Shown: positions 25,476 to 34,928, counted from the stretch's first letter. The stretch is DNA of 64,000 nt from CAZVIK01 sp964627045 (GCA_964627045.1 CAZVIK010000002.1:12361-76360); one strand, 5' to 3'. The notes: generated from the letters alone by a model not told the origin. Made by a program: numbers and translations.

Positions 25476-25484
25476 AGCGTAACA
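25476..25484 (-). promoter_or_regulatory. Candidate extended -10 element of lptC/A
   Basis: The minus strand reads TGTTACGCT (TGn plus TACGCT). The element ends 9 bases before the ATG at 25466, so the transcript may be leaderless. The core matches the rhomboid promoter element at 16163-16171. Confidence 0.4.
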
Positions 25485-25579
25485 GATGCCGGAGGCGCGC
25501 CGCCCGAATCGAGCGGGGTTATCATGGTTAACGGTCGCCGCAGGCAAGCGCCGCGGAACGCCCAAGTGCGGAGGAGCCC

Positions 25580-27649
25580 ATGAAGAACGCCGTCGCCCTG
25601 TTCCTCATCAGCCTGTTGGCTGCACACGCTGCCGTTCAAACCCCGGGAAACGCCGCTTACGTCGTCGATCAGGGGACCGGAAAGGTCTGGGTGATCGATC
25701 TCGGCCGCAGGACGGACGACACGGCCATCTCCACCGGGGAGGGAGCCGCGGCCATGGCAATCTTGCCCAACAACCGCCGGGGATTCGTTGCCAACCGCGA
25801 TGCCTCGACGGTTTCGGCGATTGATGTGGTGGATAACAGGCTGCTGAAGACGATCCCGCTGGCGGCCGGCGCCGGACCGGTGGACATCGCGGCCTCGCCC
25901 GACGGCCTGGTCGTCTACACCGCGAACTCGCAGAACGGCACGGTGACGGTGATCGACGCGATCGCCCTACAGGTGAACGACACGATCCCCGTGGGGTCCA
26001 ATCCGGTCCAGGTCCGTTTCGGACCCGAGGGGCGGTACGCGTACGTGGTCAACCGCGGAAGCGCGACGGTCAGCGTGATCGACGTTCACCGTCACAAGAT
26101 CGCGGCCACGCTTGCGACCGGGAGCCAGCCGTGCGCCATCGCAATTCTTCCCGGGCGAAACTCCGCCTATGTGGTCAACCGCGGGTCGCACAGCCTGACG
26201 CGGGTCGACCTGACGGTCAACCAAGTGGTGGGGCCTCCCATCGCCGTGGGGACTTCGCCGGCAAATGTGGCCTGGCTGCCGGACTCGAGCCGGCTCTACG
26301 TGCTCAACAGCGGATCGGGCAACGTATCGGTAGTGAACACAAGCAGCAATCTTCAGACGGCTCTCGTCGCCGTAGGGGCGCAACCCGCGGCGATGGCGAT
26401 TACCTCGGACGGGGCCACCGGCTACGTGAGCAATCAGGGTTCCGACAACGTGTCTATCGTGAACCTCGTCAGCAACACGGTGACGAAGACGACGAACGTC
26501 GGCAGCCGGCCGGGCCACCTGGCGTTGGTTCCTTTCGAAGACTACCTCTACGTCACCAACACGGCCCCGGGCGGAACCGTTTCCATCATAAACACGGCGA
26601 CCGGAACCATAGCGGGCAACATCACCGGGGTGGCCGGCAACCGGTCGCCGGTGCAGTTCGCACTGCTCAGCCCGCCATTGCTGCGGGAGGTCTCGCCGAA
26701 CCCCGCTCCGAAAGGCGGGCGGGTATGGGTTGCGGGTGAAGGCTACCAACAGAGCACGCGGGTGCGTGTGACCCTGCCGGCTTCCACAACGCAGGTATTG
26801 ACGCCGCTGGCCATGGACAGCCAGAGCATGGAGATCGAACTTCCGCCGTTCGACGACGCTACGGCAACTTTGGAGGTGGTCAACGCCGACCGCGCCACCT
26901 CACCCCCCCTGACGCTTAGCATGGGCGCCGCAGCGCCGCGGATCTTCGAAGGCGGCGTCGTGGACGCCGCGGGCTTCGCGCCCGCGCCCAACCCTGTCAG
27001 CGGCAACACGCTGGTCGCCATCTTCGGCGATTTCCCGGGCATGACGCGGGCCGACGCGCCGGCCTATCAGTTCCCCCTGCCGCGCGCCCTGGGCGGGGTC
27101 CAAGTAACGTTCAACGGGGTGGCCGCGCCGCTGCTGGCCACGGTTCCCGGCGCGTCCTACAGCCAAATCAACGCGGTTGTTCCCGTAAGCCTATTCAGCC
27201 AGGATGAGGCCAGCGTGGCCGTGACGGCCGGCGGCCAGACCAGCGCGGCGGAGCGAATCACGGTAGCCCCGGCCTCGCCGGGCATCTTCTACTCCTGCGG
27301 CGGCACGGCCTGCGCCCTGTACAACAACGCCGTGGTGAGCAGTACGAATCCGGCGCCCCGCTTGGCGACCGCCGTACTGTTCGTCACGGGCCTGGGAAAC
27401 ACGGTCCCGCCGCCGCGCGACGGAGACGCGGCACCCATTGATACGTTGGCGCGGTCGCAGATCGACGTGCGGGTGCTGGTGGCGGGCATAGAGTCGCCGC
27501 GCGTGGAGTTCCACGGACTGACACCGGGCCTCGCCGGTTTGTATCAGATCAACTTCCAGGTACCGAATACATCGGCGACTGGCTTGGTGGACGTTCAGAT
27601 TATCGTTGACGGGCGCCTGAGCAACACGACGAAGATCTTCGTCGGCTAA
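25580..27649 (+). CDS. Secreted YVTN-type beta-propeller protein with Solibacter C-terminal domain
   Basis: A 689-residue protein with a signal peptide (VALFLISLLAAHAAVQ). Residues 25-370 contain about eight repeats of the YVTN class (AYVVNRGSATVSVIDVHRHK, LYVTNTAPGGTVSIINTATG), forming a beta-propeller. An IPT/TIG-like segment follows near residues 370-460. The last 220 residues match the Solibacter-type C-terminal domain (TIGR03437): GVAAPLLATVPGASYSQINAVVP, FVTGLGNTVP and GLYQINFQVP. It is probably extracellular and involved in binding or adhesion; no enzyme motif was seen. GGAGGAG precedes the ATG. It is convergent with the next gene, 6 bases away. Confidence 0.85.
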   Translation: MKNAVALFLISLLAAHAAVQTPGNAAYVVDQGTGKVWVIDLGRRTDDTAISTGEGAAAMAILPNNRRGFVANRDASTVSAIDVVDNRLLKTIPLAAGAGPVDIAASPDGLVVYTANSQNGTVTVIDAIALQVNDTIPVGSNPVQVRFGPEGRYAYVVNRGSATVSVIDVHRHKIAATLATGSQPCAIAILPGRNSAYVVNRGSHSLTRVDLTVNQVVGPPIAVGTSPANVAWLPDSSRLYVLNSGSGNVSVVNTSSNLQTALVAVGAQPAAMAITSDGATGYVSNQGSDNVSIVNLVSNTVTKTTNVGSRPGHLALVPFEDYLYVTNTAPGGTVSIINTATGTIAGNITGVAGNRSPVQFALLSPPLLREVSPNPAPKGGRVWVAGEGYQQSTRVRVTLPASTTQVLTPLAMDSQSMEIELPPFDDATATLEVVNADRATSPPLTLSMGAAAPRIFEGGVVDAAGFAPAPNPVSGNTLVAIFGDFPGMTRADAPAYQFPLPRALGGVQVTFNGVAAPLLATVPGASYSQINAVVPVSLFSQDEASVAVTAGGQTSAAERITVAPASPGIFYSCGGTACALYNNAVVSSTNPAPRLATAVLFVTGLGNTVPPPRDGDAAPIDTLARSQIDVRVLVAGIESPRVEFHGLTPGLAGLYQINFQVPNTSATGLVDVQIIVDGRLSNTTKIFVG

Positions 27650-27655
27650 GGCCGG

Positions 27656-29638
27656 TCATCTCACGGGTTTGAAGCCTGCTGCGGTGAGGATGACGCCGAG
27701 TTGCCGCTGGTCGCCCGGCACGGAAAACGTCTTGTCGACGGCGATGGCGAGCGAGGCCGAATCCCGCGGCGGCGCCACCGGCGCCGATGTCATCGTGTAG
27801 GCGCCGGGCCCGGCGAAGGTCTCCTCGGCCACGATCTTGTCCCCCAGCAGCAGCGTGACGCGCCGTGCGGCGCTCTGCGTCGGGAGGAAAAGCTCGACCT
27901 CGACCCGGCAGGGCCGGTCCGGGGTCTTCAAGAGAAGGACCGCCCGCTGCGCCATCCAGCGGTAACGGTTCGCTTCCAGTTGGTAAACGCCGCTCAAAAT
28001 GTGCTTATCGGCGTCCTCCGCGTTCATTGCCAAGAAGGAGTGCACCGGCTTTCGCTCGACGACCGTCACCGCGCGCACGCGATCCATCGGCCCGAGGTTC
28101 ACGTCGAACGGTCGCAAGCCCAGTGACACGCTCGAGTACCCTGACCGCGCCGTGAGACCGCTCAGCCGCAAGGGAATTGCGCTGGTGATTTCGCGCTCCA
28201 GTACCGGCGCCGGCGTGCCCCCACCGGTGGAATACTGGATCGGGAAAGCCAGATCGCTGGAGACCACCATCTCGCCCGGCTGGACCGGTTGACCGCGCCG
28301 CAGCGCCAGAGCGCCGTCGCTTTCGAAATAGTGGCGCAACCCCCACTCGCCGTTGACCCAGACGCGCCGGGATTCGGTCTGGCCGCGCAGGTCCTGTGCG
28401 GACTGCCGGTATCCATCCCAGTGCTGATAGTTGACCACGCTGAGGGCCACGCCGAGCGCCATTTGAAGCGCGATTCCAGCCGCCAGAAGCCACCGGCGCC
28501 CGCCCTGGAGCGAGTTGGCAACGAGAATCGCGACGGGCGCCGCCATCGGCAAGAGGTACCTGGCCGAGCCGGCGAAGAACAGCGCGAGCGCAGCCGAAAA
28601 AAACAGCAGGGCCCAAGCCGCCAGGAACCCCGCCGCGGACTTCCGGTTCCTCCACCACTCGCACAAAAGCCAGGACGCCAGTAGGGTACCTGCGCCAACC
28701 GAGGCCCAAAACAGCGGATGACGATCAAGCAGAGCGGCGCCGCCGCACGCCGCTGCCGCTGCCAGCCACCCCCACCGGTTCTCTCGCCTCCACGCGCCCG
28801 CCAGGACAAGGACGGGAAACACGATCCAGGCCGCGTGGCCGGTAAGTACGAGCGCGCTCTTCAGTTTCACGCCCAACTGTTGCAGACCGTAGCTCTGGAA
28901 ATACCCGGCCAGCACCGACGCGGGCATCGCTCCGGTCGAAACCCGTTCGAATCCCTGCCACAGCAGAAGCACGAGCGGCCCCGCCGCGAGCGCCGCCCAC
29001 GCCAGCCTCCAGGTCCGCCGCCGCTGCCAAAGGTACACGCCGAGGATGGGGACCATCACCACGGCCTGATAGGCGGCCAAGGCGGCCAGAATCGCAACGG
29101 CGGCAAACCCCGCGAGGCTCCGCGCCGAGCCGTTATCGACAGCGCGCAGAAACAACGCGATCGACGCCATCCAGAACGCCAGAAACGGGAGGTCCGCCTC
29201 AAAGGAATTGCCGTTGACCACGAAGGCCGGAACGGCGGCAAACAGCAGCGCTGCCGCCAGCGGCACCGTGGAGAACCGCCGCGCCAGCGCGTACATGCTG
29301 AGCGCCGCAACCAAAGAAAACAGGATGTACGCCGCGTGGAACGGGATTTCGCGTATGTCGCCGGTGACGGCGATCAACGCGCCCAGAATCCAGGGATTGA
29401 GCGGCGGGTGCGGGTGACCCTGCATGGACACCTCGTCGCCCAAAAAGACGTAGCGGGCGTGATTGGGGTGCAGCGGGTCGATCTGCGCGTGCTGTGCGCC
29501 GGCCAGGTAGTAGTAGTCGTCGCCTTGCACCGCCTGGTTCAGGAACGGCACACGCAGAAGCAAGACGACGGCGACGACACAGGCGAGTTCCCAGCGGTTT
29601 GCGCGGCGACGGCTCTGCGTGTTTCCTACGGTTTCCAC
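27656..29638 (-). CDS. Membrane glycosyltransferase of the GT39/ArnT-like (GT-C) class
   Basis: A 660-residue protein starting at GTG 29638, overlapping the gcvPB end by 13 bases. It has about ten hydrophobic helices in the first 430 residues. The first lumenal loop contains an acidic motif after helix 1 (AVQGDDYYYLAGAQH), the usual catalytic acid of GT-C enzymes that use lipid-linked sugars. The C-terminal 220 residues are soluble and beta-rich (VSLGLRPFDVNLGP, VEVELFLPTQSAARRVTLLLG). It is probably an inner-membrane enzyme that glycosylates protein or lipid on the periplasmic side. Its place at the end of the gcv operon appears fortuitous. Confidence 0.8.
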   Translation of the reverse strand: METVGNTQSRRRANRWELACVVAVVLLLRVPFLNQAVQGDDYYYLAGAQHAQIDPLHPNHARYVFLGDEVSMQGHPHPPLNPWILGALIAVTGDIREIPFHAAYILFSLVAALSMYALARRFSTVPLAAALLFAAVPAFVVNGNSFEADLPFLAFWMASIALFLRAVDNGSARSLAGFAAVAILAALAAYQAVVMVPILGVYLWQRRRTWRLAWAALAAGPLVLLLWQGFERVSTGAMPASVLAGYFQSYGLQQLGVKLKSALVLTGHAAWIVFPVLVLAGAWRRENRWGWLAAAAACGGAALLDRHPLFWASVGAGTLLASWLLCEWWRNRKSAAGFLAAWALLFFSAALALFFAGSARYLLPMAAPVAILVANSLQGGRRWLLAAGIALQMALGVALSVVNYQHWDGYRQSAQDLRGQTESRRVWVNGEWGLRHYFESDGALALRRGQPVQPGEMVVSSDLAFPIQYSTGGGTPAPVLEREITSAIPLRLSGLTARSGYSSVSLGLRPFDVNLGPMDRVRAVTVVERKPVHSFLAMNAEDADKHILSGVYQLEANRYRWMAQRAVLLLKTPDRPCRVEVELFLPTQSAARRVTLLLGDKIVAEETFAGPGAYTMTSAPVAPPRDSASLAIAVDKTFSVPGDQRQLGVILTAAGFKPVR

Positions 29639-31101
29639 CGCAACACCGGTTTGCGCGCCGCCGTGACCTCGTCCACCCGCGCGGTGCGCGTGCCGTGGGG
29701 CGCCTTCAGGACGAGATCCGGGTTCTCCTCCACCTCGCGGGCGATCGCGATCATCGCATCGGCAAACAGATCCAGTTCGCGCAGGCTCTCGCTCTCGGTC
29801 GGCTCAATCATCAGGGCGCCCTGCACGATCAGCGGGAAACTCACGGTGTAGGGATGGAAGCCGTAGTCGATCAGACGTTTGGCTATGTCGCCGGTGTGAA
29901 CTCCCTTAGCCGCCTGCCGGGCGTCGCTGAACACGCACTCGTGCAGGCAGGGCTCGCCGTGAGGCAGTTCGAAGTAGGGCTCCAGCTTGTGGCGGATGTA
30001 GTTGGCGTTTAGCACCGCGTCCATGGTGGCGCGCCGAAGGCCGTCGCCGCCGTGGGCCATGATGTAGGCCAGGGCGCGCACCAGCACGCCGAAATTCCCG
30101 TAGAAGGCCTTCACGCGGCCGAGCGATTGCGGCCGGTCGTAATCGAAGGTCCAACGGTCCGTGCGGCGCGCCAGGCGGGGCACCGGGAGAAAGGGCTCCA
30201 GGTGCTTCTTGACGGCGACCGGGCCGCTGCCGGGACCGCCGCCGCCGTGGGGCGTCGAGAAGGTCTTGTGGAGATTCAGGTGCATCACGTCGACGCCGAA
30301 GTCGCCCGGCCGCGCCACCCCGGCGAGCGCGTTCATGTTGGCGCCGTCCATATACAACTGCGCGCCTTTGGCGTGCAGTATCCCCGCCACGCGCAGGATG
30401 TCGCCTTCGAAGACGCCGAGCGTGTTCGGATTGGTTAGCATGAGCGCGGCCACGTCTTCGGTGACCAGGCCCGCCAGGGCGTCCGTGTCAATGCCGCCGC
30501 GTTCGTTCGACTTTATGTTCTGGACGGCGTAGCCCGCAATCGCCGCCGTCGCCGGGTTGGTGCCATGCGCCGAATCCGGGATCAAAATCCTCTTGCGGGG
30601 ATCGCCCTGCGCCGCGAGCAGAGCCCGGATCAGCAGAATCCCCGTCAACTCGCCGTGCGCGCCGGCCGCGGGCTGGAGAGTGACCGCGTCCATGCCGGTG
30701 ATTTCAGCGAGCGCGGACTCCAGCGCTGCCAGGATCTCCATGGCGCCCTGCGACAGCGATTCCGGCTGGTAGGGATGCGCCCAGGCGAGCCCCTCCACCC
30801 GCGCCGCCTGCTCGTTGACGCGCGGGTTGTACTTCATGGTGCAGCTTCCGAGCGGGTACAAGCCGAGATCGATCGCGTAATTCCAGGTGGAAAGCCGCGT
30901 GAAGTGCCGCAGCACTTCGACCTCGCTCACTTCGGGAAATCCCTCAATCTCCTTTCGCGCCACGCCGGAGCCAAGGGCGGCCTCGGCGTCCACCAGCGGA
31001 ACGTCCAGTTCCGGAAGCTGGTGCGCGCGTTTGCCGGGCGAGCTGAGTTCAAACAGGAGCGCCTCGTCCTGCGTGACGTGCGCGCGGGCTTTGCGGATCA
31101 T
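29626..31101 (-). CDS. gcvPB: Glycine dehydrogenase (decarboxylating) subunit 2
   Basis: The ATG at 31101 overlaps the gcvPA stop as ATGA and gives 491 residues. The pyridoxal-phosphate lysine lies in LNLHKTFSTPHGGGGPGSGP. Other family blocks are LYPLGSCTMKYNP and SAHGTNPATAA. With gcvPA it forms the P-protein, which decarboxylates glycine and passes the aminomethyl group to the lipoyl arm of GcvH. The split-subunit form is usual for Acidobacteria, Firmicutes and archaea. Confidence 0.96.
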   Translation of the reverse strand: MIRKARAHVTQDEALLFELSSPGKRAHQLPELDVPLVDAEAALGSGVARKEIEGFPEVSEVEVLRHFTRLSTWNYAIDLGLYPLGSCTMKYNPRVNEQAARVEGLAWAHPYQPESLSQGAMEILAALESALAEITGMDAVTLQPAAGAHGELTGILLIRALLAAQGDPRKRILIPDSAHGTNPATAAIAGYAVQNIKSNERGGIDTDALAGLVTEDVAALMLTNPNTLGVFEGDILRVAGILHAKGAQLYMDGANMNALAGVARPGDFGVDVMHLNLHKTFSTPHGGGGPGSGPVAVKKHLEPFLPVPRLARRTDRWTFDYDRPQSLGRVKAFYGNFGVLVRALAYIMAHGGDGLRRATMDAVLNANYIRHKLEPYFELPHGEPCLHECVFSDARQAAKGVHTGDIAKRLIDYGFHPYTVSFPLIVQGALMIEPTESESLRELDLFADAMIAIAREVEENPDLVLKAPHGTRTARVDEVTAARKPVLRWKP

Positions 31102-32414
31102 GCGGCCACCTCCGCGGCGAGCCGGTCGATCTGCTCGCGGGTGTTCATCTCGGTGGCGCACAAAAGCACGGAATCGGCCAACTCCGGGTAGAAGCGGCCG
31201 AGCGGCAGCCCTCCGATGATCTTCTTCGCCAGAATCGCTTCGTTCAACGCCTCCGGCCTCCGGCCCGGTACGGTGGCGGCGAATTCGTTGAAGAACGGTC
31301 CGGAGAAGCGCGGCTGAACCCGCGACGCCAGGTAGTGCGCTTTAGCCAGATTCTGCGCCGCCAACTCGCGCAGCCCCTGCTTGCCGTAAACGCTCATAAA
31401 TATGGTGGCCATCAACGCCACCAGGCCCTGGTTGGTGCAGATGTTCGAGGTGGCCTTTTCGCGCCGGATGTGTTGTTCGCGAGTGGAGAGCGTCAGACAG
31501 TAAGCTCGCTGGCCGCGCACGTCCTTGGTCTCGCCCACCAGCCTCCCGGGCATCTGCCGGACGTACTTGTCGCGCGTCGCGATCACGCCGGCGTAGGGAC
31601 CGCCAAAGCTCGGTGAAACGGCGAAGGACTGCAACTCGCCCGCCACGACGTCGGCCTGCTGCGGGGGCTCCAGCAAACCGAGCGACACCGCTTCGGCGAA
31701 CACGTGCACCAGCAAGGCGCCCGAGCGGTGCGTCAGTTCCCCGGCTGCGCCGGAGTCTTCGACAACGCCAAGAAATCCGGGGGATTGAACAATCACCGCC
31801 GCCACGTCTGCGCCGAGCTTCGATTCCAGGTCCGCCAGGTCCAGCCGGCCGGAGACCGGATCGTAGCCGACTTCCTCGACCGGCATCCCGAGGTTCCGGG
31901 TGTAGGTGCGCAGAACTTCCCGGTATTCCGGGTGCACCGTACGCGCGACCAGAACGCGGCTCCGTCCGGTGATCCGCGCCGCCATCAGGGCGGCCTCGGC
32001 TACGGCCGTCGAGCCGCAGTAGAGCGACGCGTTGGCGACGTCCATTCCGGTCAACTGGCAGATCATCGTCTGGAATTCGAAGATCGCCTGAAGCGTGCCC
32101 TGGGAAATCTCGGCCTGATAGGGCGTGTAGGAAGTGAGGAACTCCCCCCGGGAGACGATGGCATCCACCAGGACGGGCCGGTAGTGATAGTAGACGCCCG
32201 CACCCAGGAACGACGCGTAGCCGGCCGCGTTTTCGTCGCCGCGCGCCCGGAAGTAGTCGAGGATTTCGTATTCGGACTTGCCGGGGCCGAGCGCCAGCGG
32301 CCGCTTCAGCCGGACTTCGGACGGCAGGTGCGCGAAAAGCGCTTCGAGGGAACCCGCCTGGCAGACCTCCAGCATCCGGCGGCGGTCGGAATCCGAAAGA
32401 GGAAGATACCGCAA
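31098..32414 (-). CDS. gcvPA: Glycine dehydrogenase (decarboxylating) subunit 1
   Basis: A 438-residue protein. I chose the TTG at 32414, one base after the gcvH stop, because the product then begins MRYLPLSDSDRRRML, as family members do. Conserved blocks include FLGAGVYYHYRPVLVDAIVSRGEFLTSYTPYQAEISQGTLQ and the C-terminal LLCATEMNTREQIDRL. It is the N-terminal half of the P-protein and works as a heterotetramer with gcvPB. The start is translationally coupled to gcvH. Confidence 0.95.
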   Translation of the reverse strand: MRYLPLSDSDRRRMLEVCQAGSLEALFAHLPSEVRLKRPLALGPGKSEYEILDYFRARGDENAAGYASFLGAGVYYHYRPVLVDAIVSRGEFLTSYTPYQAEISQGTLQAIFEFQTMICQLTGMDVANASLYCGSTAVAEAALMAARITGRSRVLVARTVHPEYREVLRTYTRNLGMPVEEVGYDPVSGRLDLADLESKLGADVAAVIVQSPGFLGVVEDSGAAGELTHRSGALLVHVFAEAVSLGLLEPPQQADVVAGELQSFAVSPSFGGPYAGVIATRDKYVRQMPGRLVGETKDVRGQRAYCLTLSTREQHIRREKATSNICTNQGLVALMATIFMSVYGKQGLRELAAQNLAKAHYLASRVQPRFSGPFFNEFAATVPGRRPEALNEAILAKKIIGGLPLGRFYPELADSVLLCATEMNTREQIDRLAAEVAA

Positions 32415-32415
32415 A

Positions 32416-32799
32416 CTAGTTTTCCGCTCCCACGTAGTTTTGATACTCGGCCGCGGTCAGCAGGCTCTCGATTTCGGCCGGCTTCGTCATCTTGACCTTG
32501 ACCAGCCAGGCGGCGCCGTGCGGGTCGGCGTTCAACTTCTCGGGCGCTGCCGATAGCGTCTCATTGGCTTCCACTACCTCGCCCGAGAGCGGGGCGAACA
32601 CCTCGGAGACGGCCTTCACGGATTCGACCGAGCCAAAAGCCGCGCCCTTCTCGAAGGCCGCGCCGGCCTTGGGCAGGTCGACGTAGACGATGTCGCCCAG
32701 TTCGCGCTGGGCATGATCGGTGATTCCCACCGTGGCCGTATCGCCCTCGGCCAGCACCCATTCGTGCTCTTTGGTGTAGCGAAGATTGTCGGGATACAT
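32416..32799 (-). CDS. gcvH: Glycine cleavage system H protein
   Basis: A 127-residue lipoyl carrier. The lipoylated lysine lies in ESVKAVSEVFAP, and the N-terminal RYTKEHEWV and ITDHAQRELGDIVYVDLP blocks are typical. It shuttles the aminomethyl group between GcvP, GcvT and the lipoamide dehydrogenase. It lies 3 bases downstream of gcvT and 1 base upstream of gcvPA. Confidence 0.97.
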   Translation of the reverse strand: MYPDNLRYTKEHEWVLAEGDTATVGITDHAQRELGDIVYVDLPKAGAAFEKGAAFGSVESVKAVSEVFAPLSGEVVEANETLSAAPEKLNADPHGAAWLVKVKMTKPAEIESLLTAAEYQNYVGAEN

Positions 32800-32802
32800 G
32801 AT

Positions 32803-33906
32803 TTAGCTCACTCGCCTATAAAATGGTGTTGCCACGGTGACCGCCTCGGCGGCCTGTCCGCGGATGACGACTTCGATGGTCGTGCCCGGAACGGCCATTT
32901 CGGGCGGAAGGTAACACAGACCGATGTTCCTGCCGAGGGTGGGCGACGGCGCGCCGCTGGTCACCCAACCCTCCGCGTGCCCGTCCACCCGGACTTCGTA
33001 GCCGTCGCGCGCGATCGGGCGTCCGCGCATTTCAAAACCAACCAGCTTCCGCCGGATGCCTTCCTCCCGCTGCCGCAGGAGCACGGCCCTTCCGAGGAAG
33101 CCGCCCTTGTCCAGCTTGACGGTCCACTCCAGCCCCGCTTCCAGGGGCGTGATGGAATCGTCGATTTCGTGCCCGTAAAGCGCCATGGCCGCTTCCAGGC
33201 GGAGCGTATTGCGCGCGCCGAGGCCGCAGGGCTTGATGGCGAACTCGCGGCCGGCCTCCAGAATCGCGTCCCAAAGCGGCGCGGCGTCCTCGGAGGGCAG
33301 GTAGATTTCGAATCCGTCCTCGCCGGTGTAGCCGGTCCGCGCCACGCGCGCCGGACGCCCGCAGACCTCGCCGTCGGCGAACCAGTAGCGGCGGATCGAC
33401 GGCAGGCTCAATGCGGTCAGCTTCTGAAGCGTCGCGGCCGCACGCGGTCCCTGCACGGCGATCTGCGCGTAGCGCTCCGAAACGAATTCCACCTCCGCGT
33501 CAAACCGGTTCGTTTGCCGGATGTGCTCGAAGTCCTTCTCTTGGTTGGACGCGTTCACGCAAAGGAAGTAGCGGCCGCCAGCGACCTTGTGTACCAGAAT
33601 GTCGTCTACGAAGCCGCCGTGTTCGTAGAGGAGTCCCGAGTATTGGATCTGTCCGTCTTGGAGCCGCGCAGCGTTGTTGGTGGTCACCCACTGCACCAAG
33701 GCCAGCGCCTCGGGACCGCGGATTTCGATCTCGCCCATGTGGCTGACATCGAAGACGCCCACCCCGCGGCGCACCGCGTGGTGTTCGTCGAGGATGCCGG
33801 AGTATTGAACCGGCATCTCCCAGCCGCCGAAGTCCACCATCTTCGCCCCGAGATGCTGGTGCACTGCGTGCAGAGGAGTGGTCTTCAAGCGCGCGGGCGG
33901 GGCCAT
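32803..33906 (-). CDS. gcvT: Glycine cleavage system T protein (aminomethyltransferase)
   Basis: A 367-residue tetrahydrofolate-dependent aminomethyltransferase. Family blocks are MVDFGGWEMPVQYSGILDEHHAVR, the folate-binding FDVSHMGEIEIRG, RTGYTGEDGFEIYLP and GLGARNTLRLEAAMALYGHEID. It releases ammonia and makes methylene-THF. It is the first gene of the gcvT-H-PA-PB operon. A promoter at 33916-33944 lies so close that the mRNA is probably leaderless. There is no room for a glycine riboswitch. Confidence 0.96.
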   Translation of the reverse strand: MAPPARLKTTPLHAVHQHLGAKMVDFGGWEMPVQYSGILDEHHAVRRGVGVFDVSHMGEIEIRGPEALALVQWVTTNNAARLQDGQIQYSGLLYEHGGFVDDILVHKVAGGRYFLCVNASNQEKDFEHIRQTNRFDAEVEFVSERYAQIAVQGPRAAATLQKLTALSLPSIRRYWFADGEVCGRPARVARTGYTGEDGFEIYLPSEDAAPLWDAILEAGREFAIKPCGLGARNTLRLEAAMALYGHEIDDSITPLEAGLEWTVKLDKGGFLGRAVLLRQREEGIRRKLVGFEMRGRPIARDGYEVRVDGHAEGWVTSGAPSPTLGRNIGLCYLPPEMAVPGTTIEVVIRGQAAEAVTVATPFYRRVS

Positions 33907-33915
33907 GAAAGAGTC

Positions 33916-33944
33916 AATCTAGCAGGGCACGTTGTGGGAGTCAA
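33916..33944 (-). promoter_or_regulatory. Promoter of the gcv operon, probably leaderless
   Basis: The minus strand has -35 TTGACT (33944-33939), a 17-base spacer and -10 TAGATT (33921-33916), which ends 9 bases before the gcvT ATG. The octamer GATTGACT occurs twice, once at the -35 and once overlapping the -10 region. Confidence 0.65.
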
Positions 33945-34001
33945 TCGCACGCCGTCTTGGGTTTTGGTAATCTCACGGAGACGCGATCCGGAGATGACGC
34001 G

Positions 34002-34814
34002 ATGCGACTGGATTTTGCCAATGCCACCTTGGGCCGGAGCGGCCCGCGGGTGCTCCGCCTGGGACTCTCGGGGACCTACCGTCCGGGCAAAGCGGCCTTC
34101 GACAAGGCTCTCGATGCCGGGCTGAACTACTTCTTCTGTTACGGGTTCGACGGCCAGACGGTTGGGTTCCTGCGCGGACTGTCGTCGGGTAACCGCGAGA
34201 AGTACGTCGTCGCCACCGGCGCCTACAACCTGATCTGGACGCACCAGAACCTCCGCAAGGCGCTCGAGACCCGCCTGCGGCAGCTTCAAACCGATTACAT
34301 CGACGTGTTCCTGTTCTTGGGCGTCATGAAGGCCAAAGAGTTCCCCGAACGTCTTCAGGATGAGCTGCGCCGCCTCAAGGAGGACGGGCGAGTGCGCGCC
34401 GTGGGGATGTCGTGCCACGACCGGAAATTCGCGGGGGACCTGGCCGCGCGAGGTGCGCTGGACGCCCTCATGATCCGTTACAACGCGGCGCATCCTGGTG
34501 CGGAACGGGACATCTTCCCGCACGTGGGGGCGTTCCAGCCCGCGGTGGTCAGCTACACGGCCACCCGCTGGGGCTACCTGTTGCGACGCCCGCGAAGGTG
34601 GCCCAAGGACGGCCCGGTGCCCACAGCGGCGCAATGCTACCGCTTCGTGCTCTCAAATCCGAATGTCGATGTTTGCATGATGTCGCCGAGCAACGAGAAA
34701 CAGCTCGAAGAGAACCTAGCCGCGCTCCGGCAAGGTCCTCTCGACGCCGAGGAGATGGAGTTCATGCGCCGCTTCGGCGAAGCGGTGCATCGGTCCCGGA
34801 AGTGGTTTATGTAG
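34002..34814 (+). CDS. Aldo/keto reductase-fold protein lacking the catalytic tetrad
   Basis: The ATG at 34002 follows GGAG with an 8-base spacing and gives 270 residues. The AKR barrel is recognisable from LGRSGPRVLRLGLSG, LETRLRQLQTDYIDVFL, DGRVRAVGMSCHD and VLSNPNVDVCMMSPSNEKQLEEN. The catalytic positions are changed. The usual FDTAxxY region reads YFFCYGFDG, the usual Lys after the third strand is Gly (VVATGAY), and the usual His is lost (VFLFLGV). It may therefore be a binding or regulatory relative. It is divergent from gcvT and lies 135 bases upstream of gdhA. Confidence 0.75.
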   Translation: MRLDFANATLGRSGPRVLRLGLSGTYRPGKAAFDKALDAGLNYFFCYGFDGQTVGFLRGLSSGNREKYVVATGAYNLIWTHQNLRKALETRLRQLQTDYIDVFLFLGVMKAKEFPERLQDELRRLKEDGRVRAVGMSCHDRKFAGDLAARGALDALMIRYNAAHPGAERDIFPHVGAFQPAVVSYTATRWGYLLRRPRRWPKDGPVPTAAQCYRFVLSNPNVDVCMMSPSNEKQLEENLAALRQGPLDAEEMEFMRRFGEAVHRSRKWFM

Positions 34815-34918
34815 AGGCGGCGAGCGGGCGATTTGGCCGCCTGCGCCGGAGCCGCCGCGAACCCGCCGAACCGCCGGCGGGGCGCCCCCGCCGCCCACTG
34901 GCCCCCTGCCCGGTTCCG

Positions 34919-34928
34919 CTGCCATAAT
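34919..34928 (+). promoter_or_regulatory. Candidate extended -10 promoter of gdhA
   Basis: TG-C-CATAAT is an extended -10 with five of six consensus bases, 21 bases before the ATG at 34950. GGAGG lies between them as the ribosome site. No clear -35. Confidence 0.45.

Noticed and set aside
23904..25583. Plus-strand frame opposite the LptC/A gene
   Set aside because: No domain or signal peptide; LptC/OstA motifs are clear on the other strand.
33907..34001. Glycine riboswitch before gcvT
   Set aside because: Only 95 bases separate gcvT from the divergent gene, the promoter is next to the ATG, and no riboswitch core was seen.
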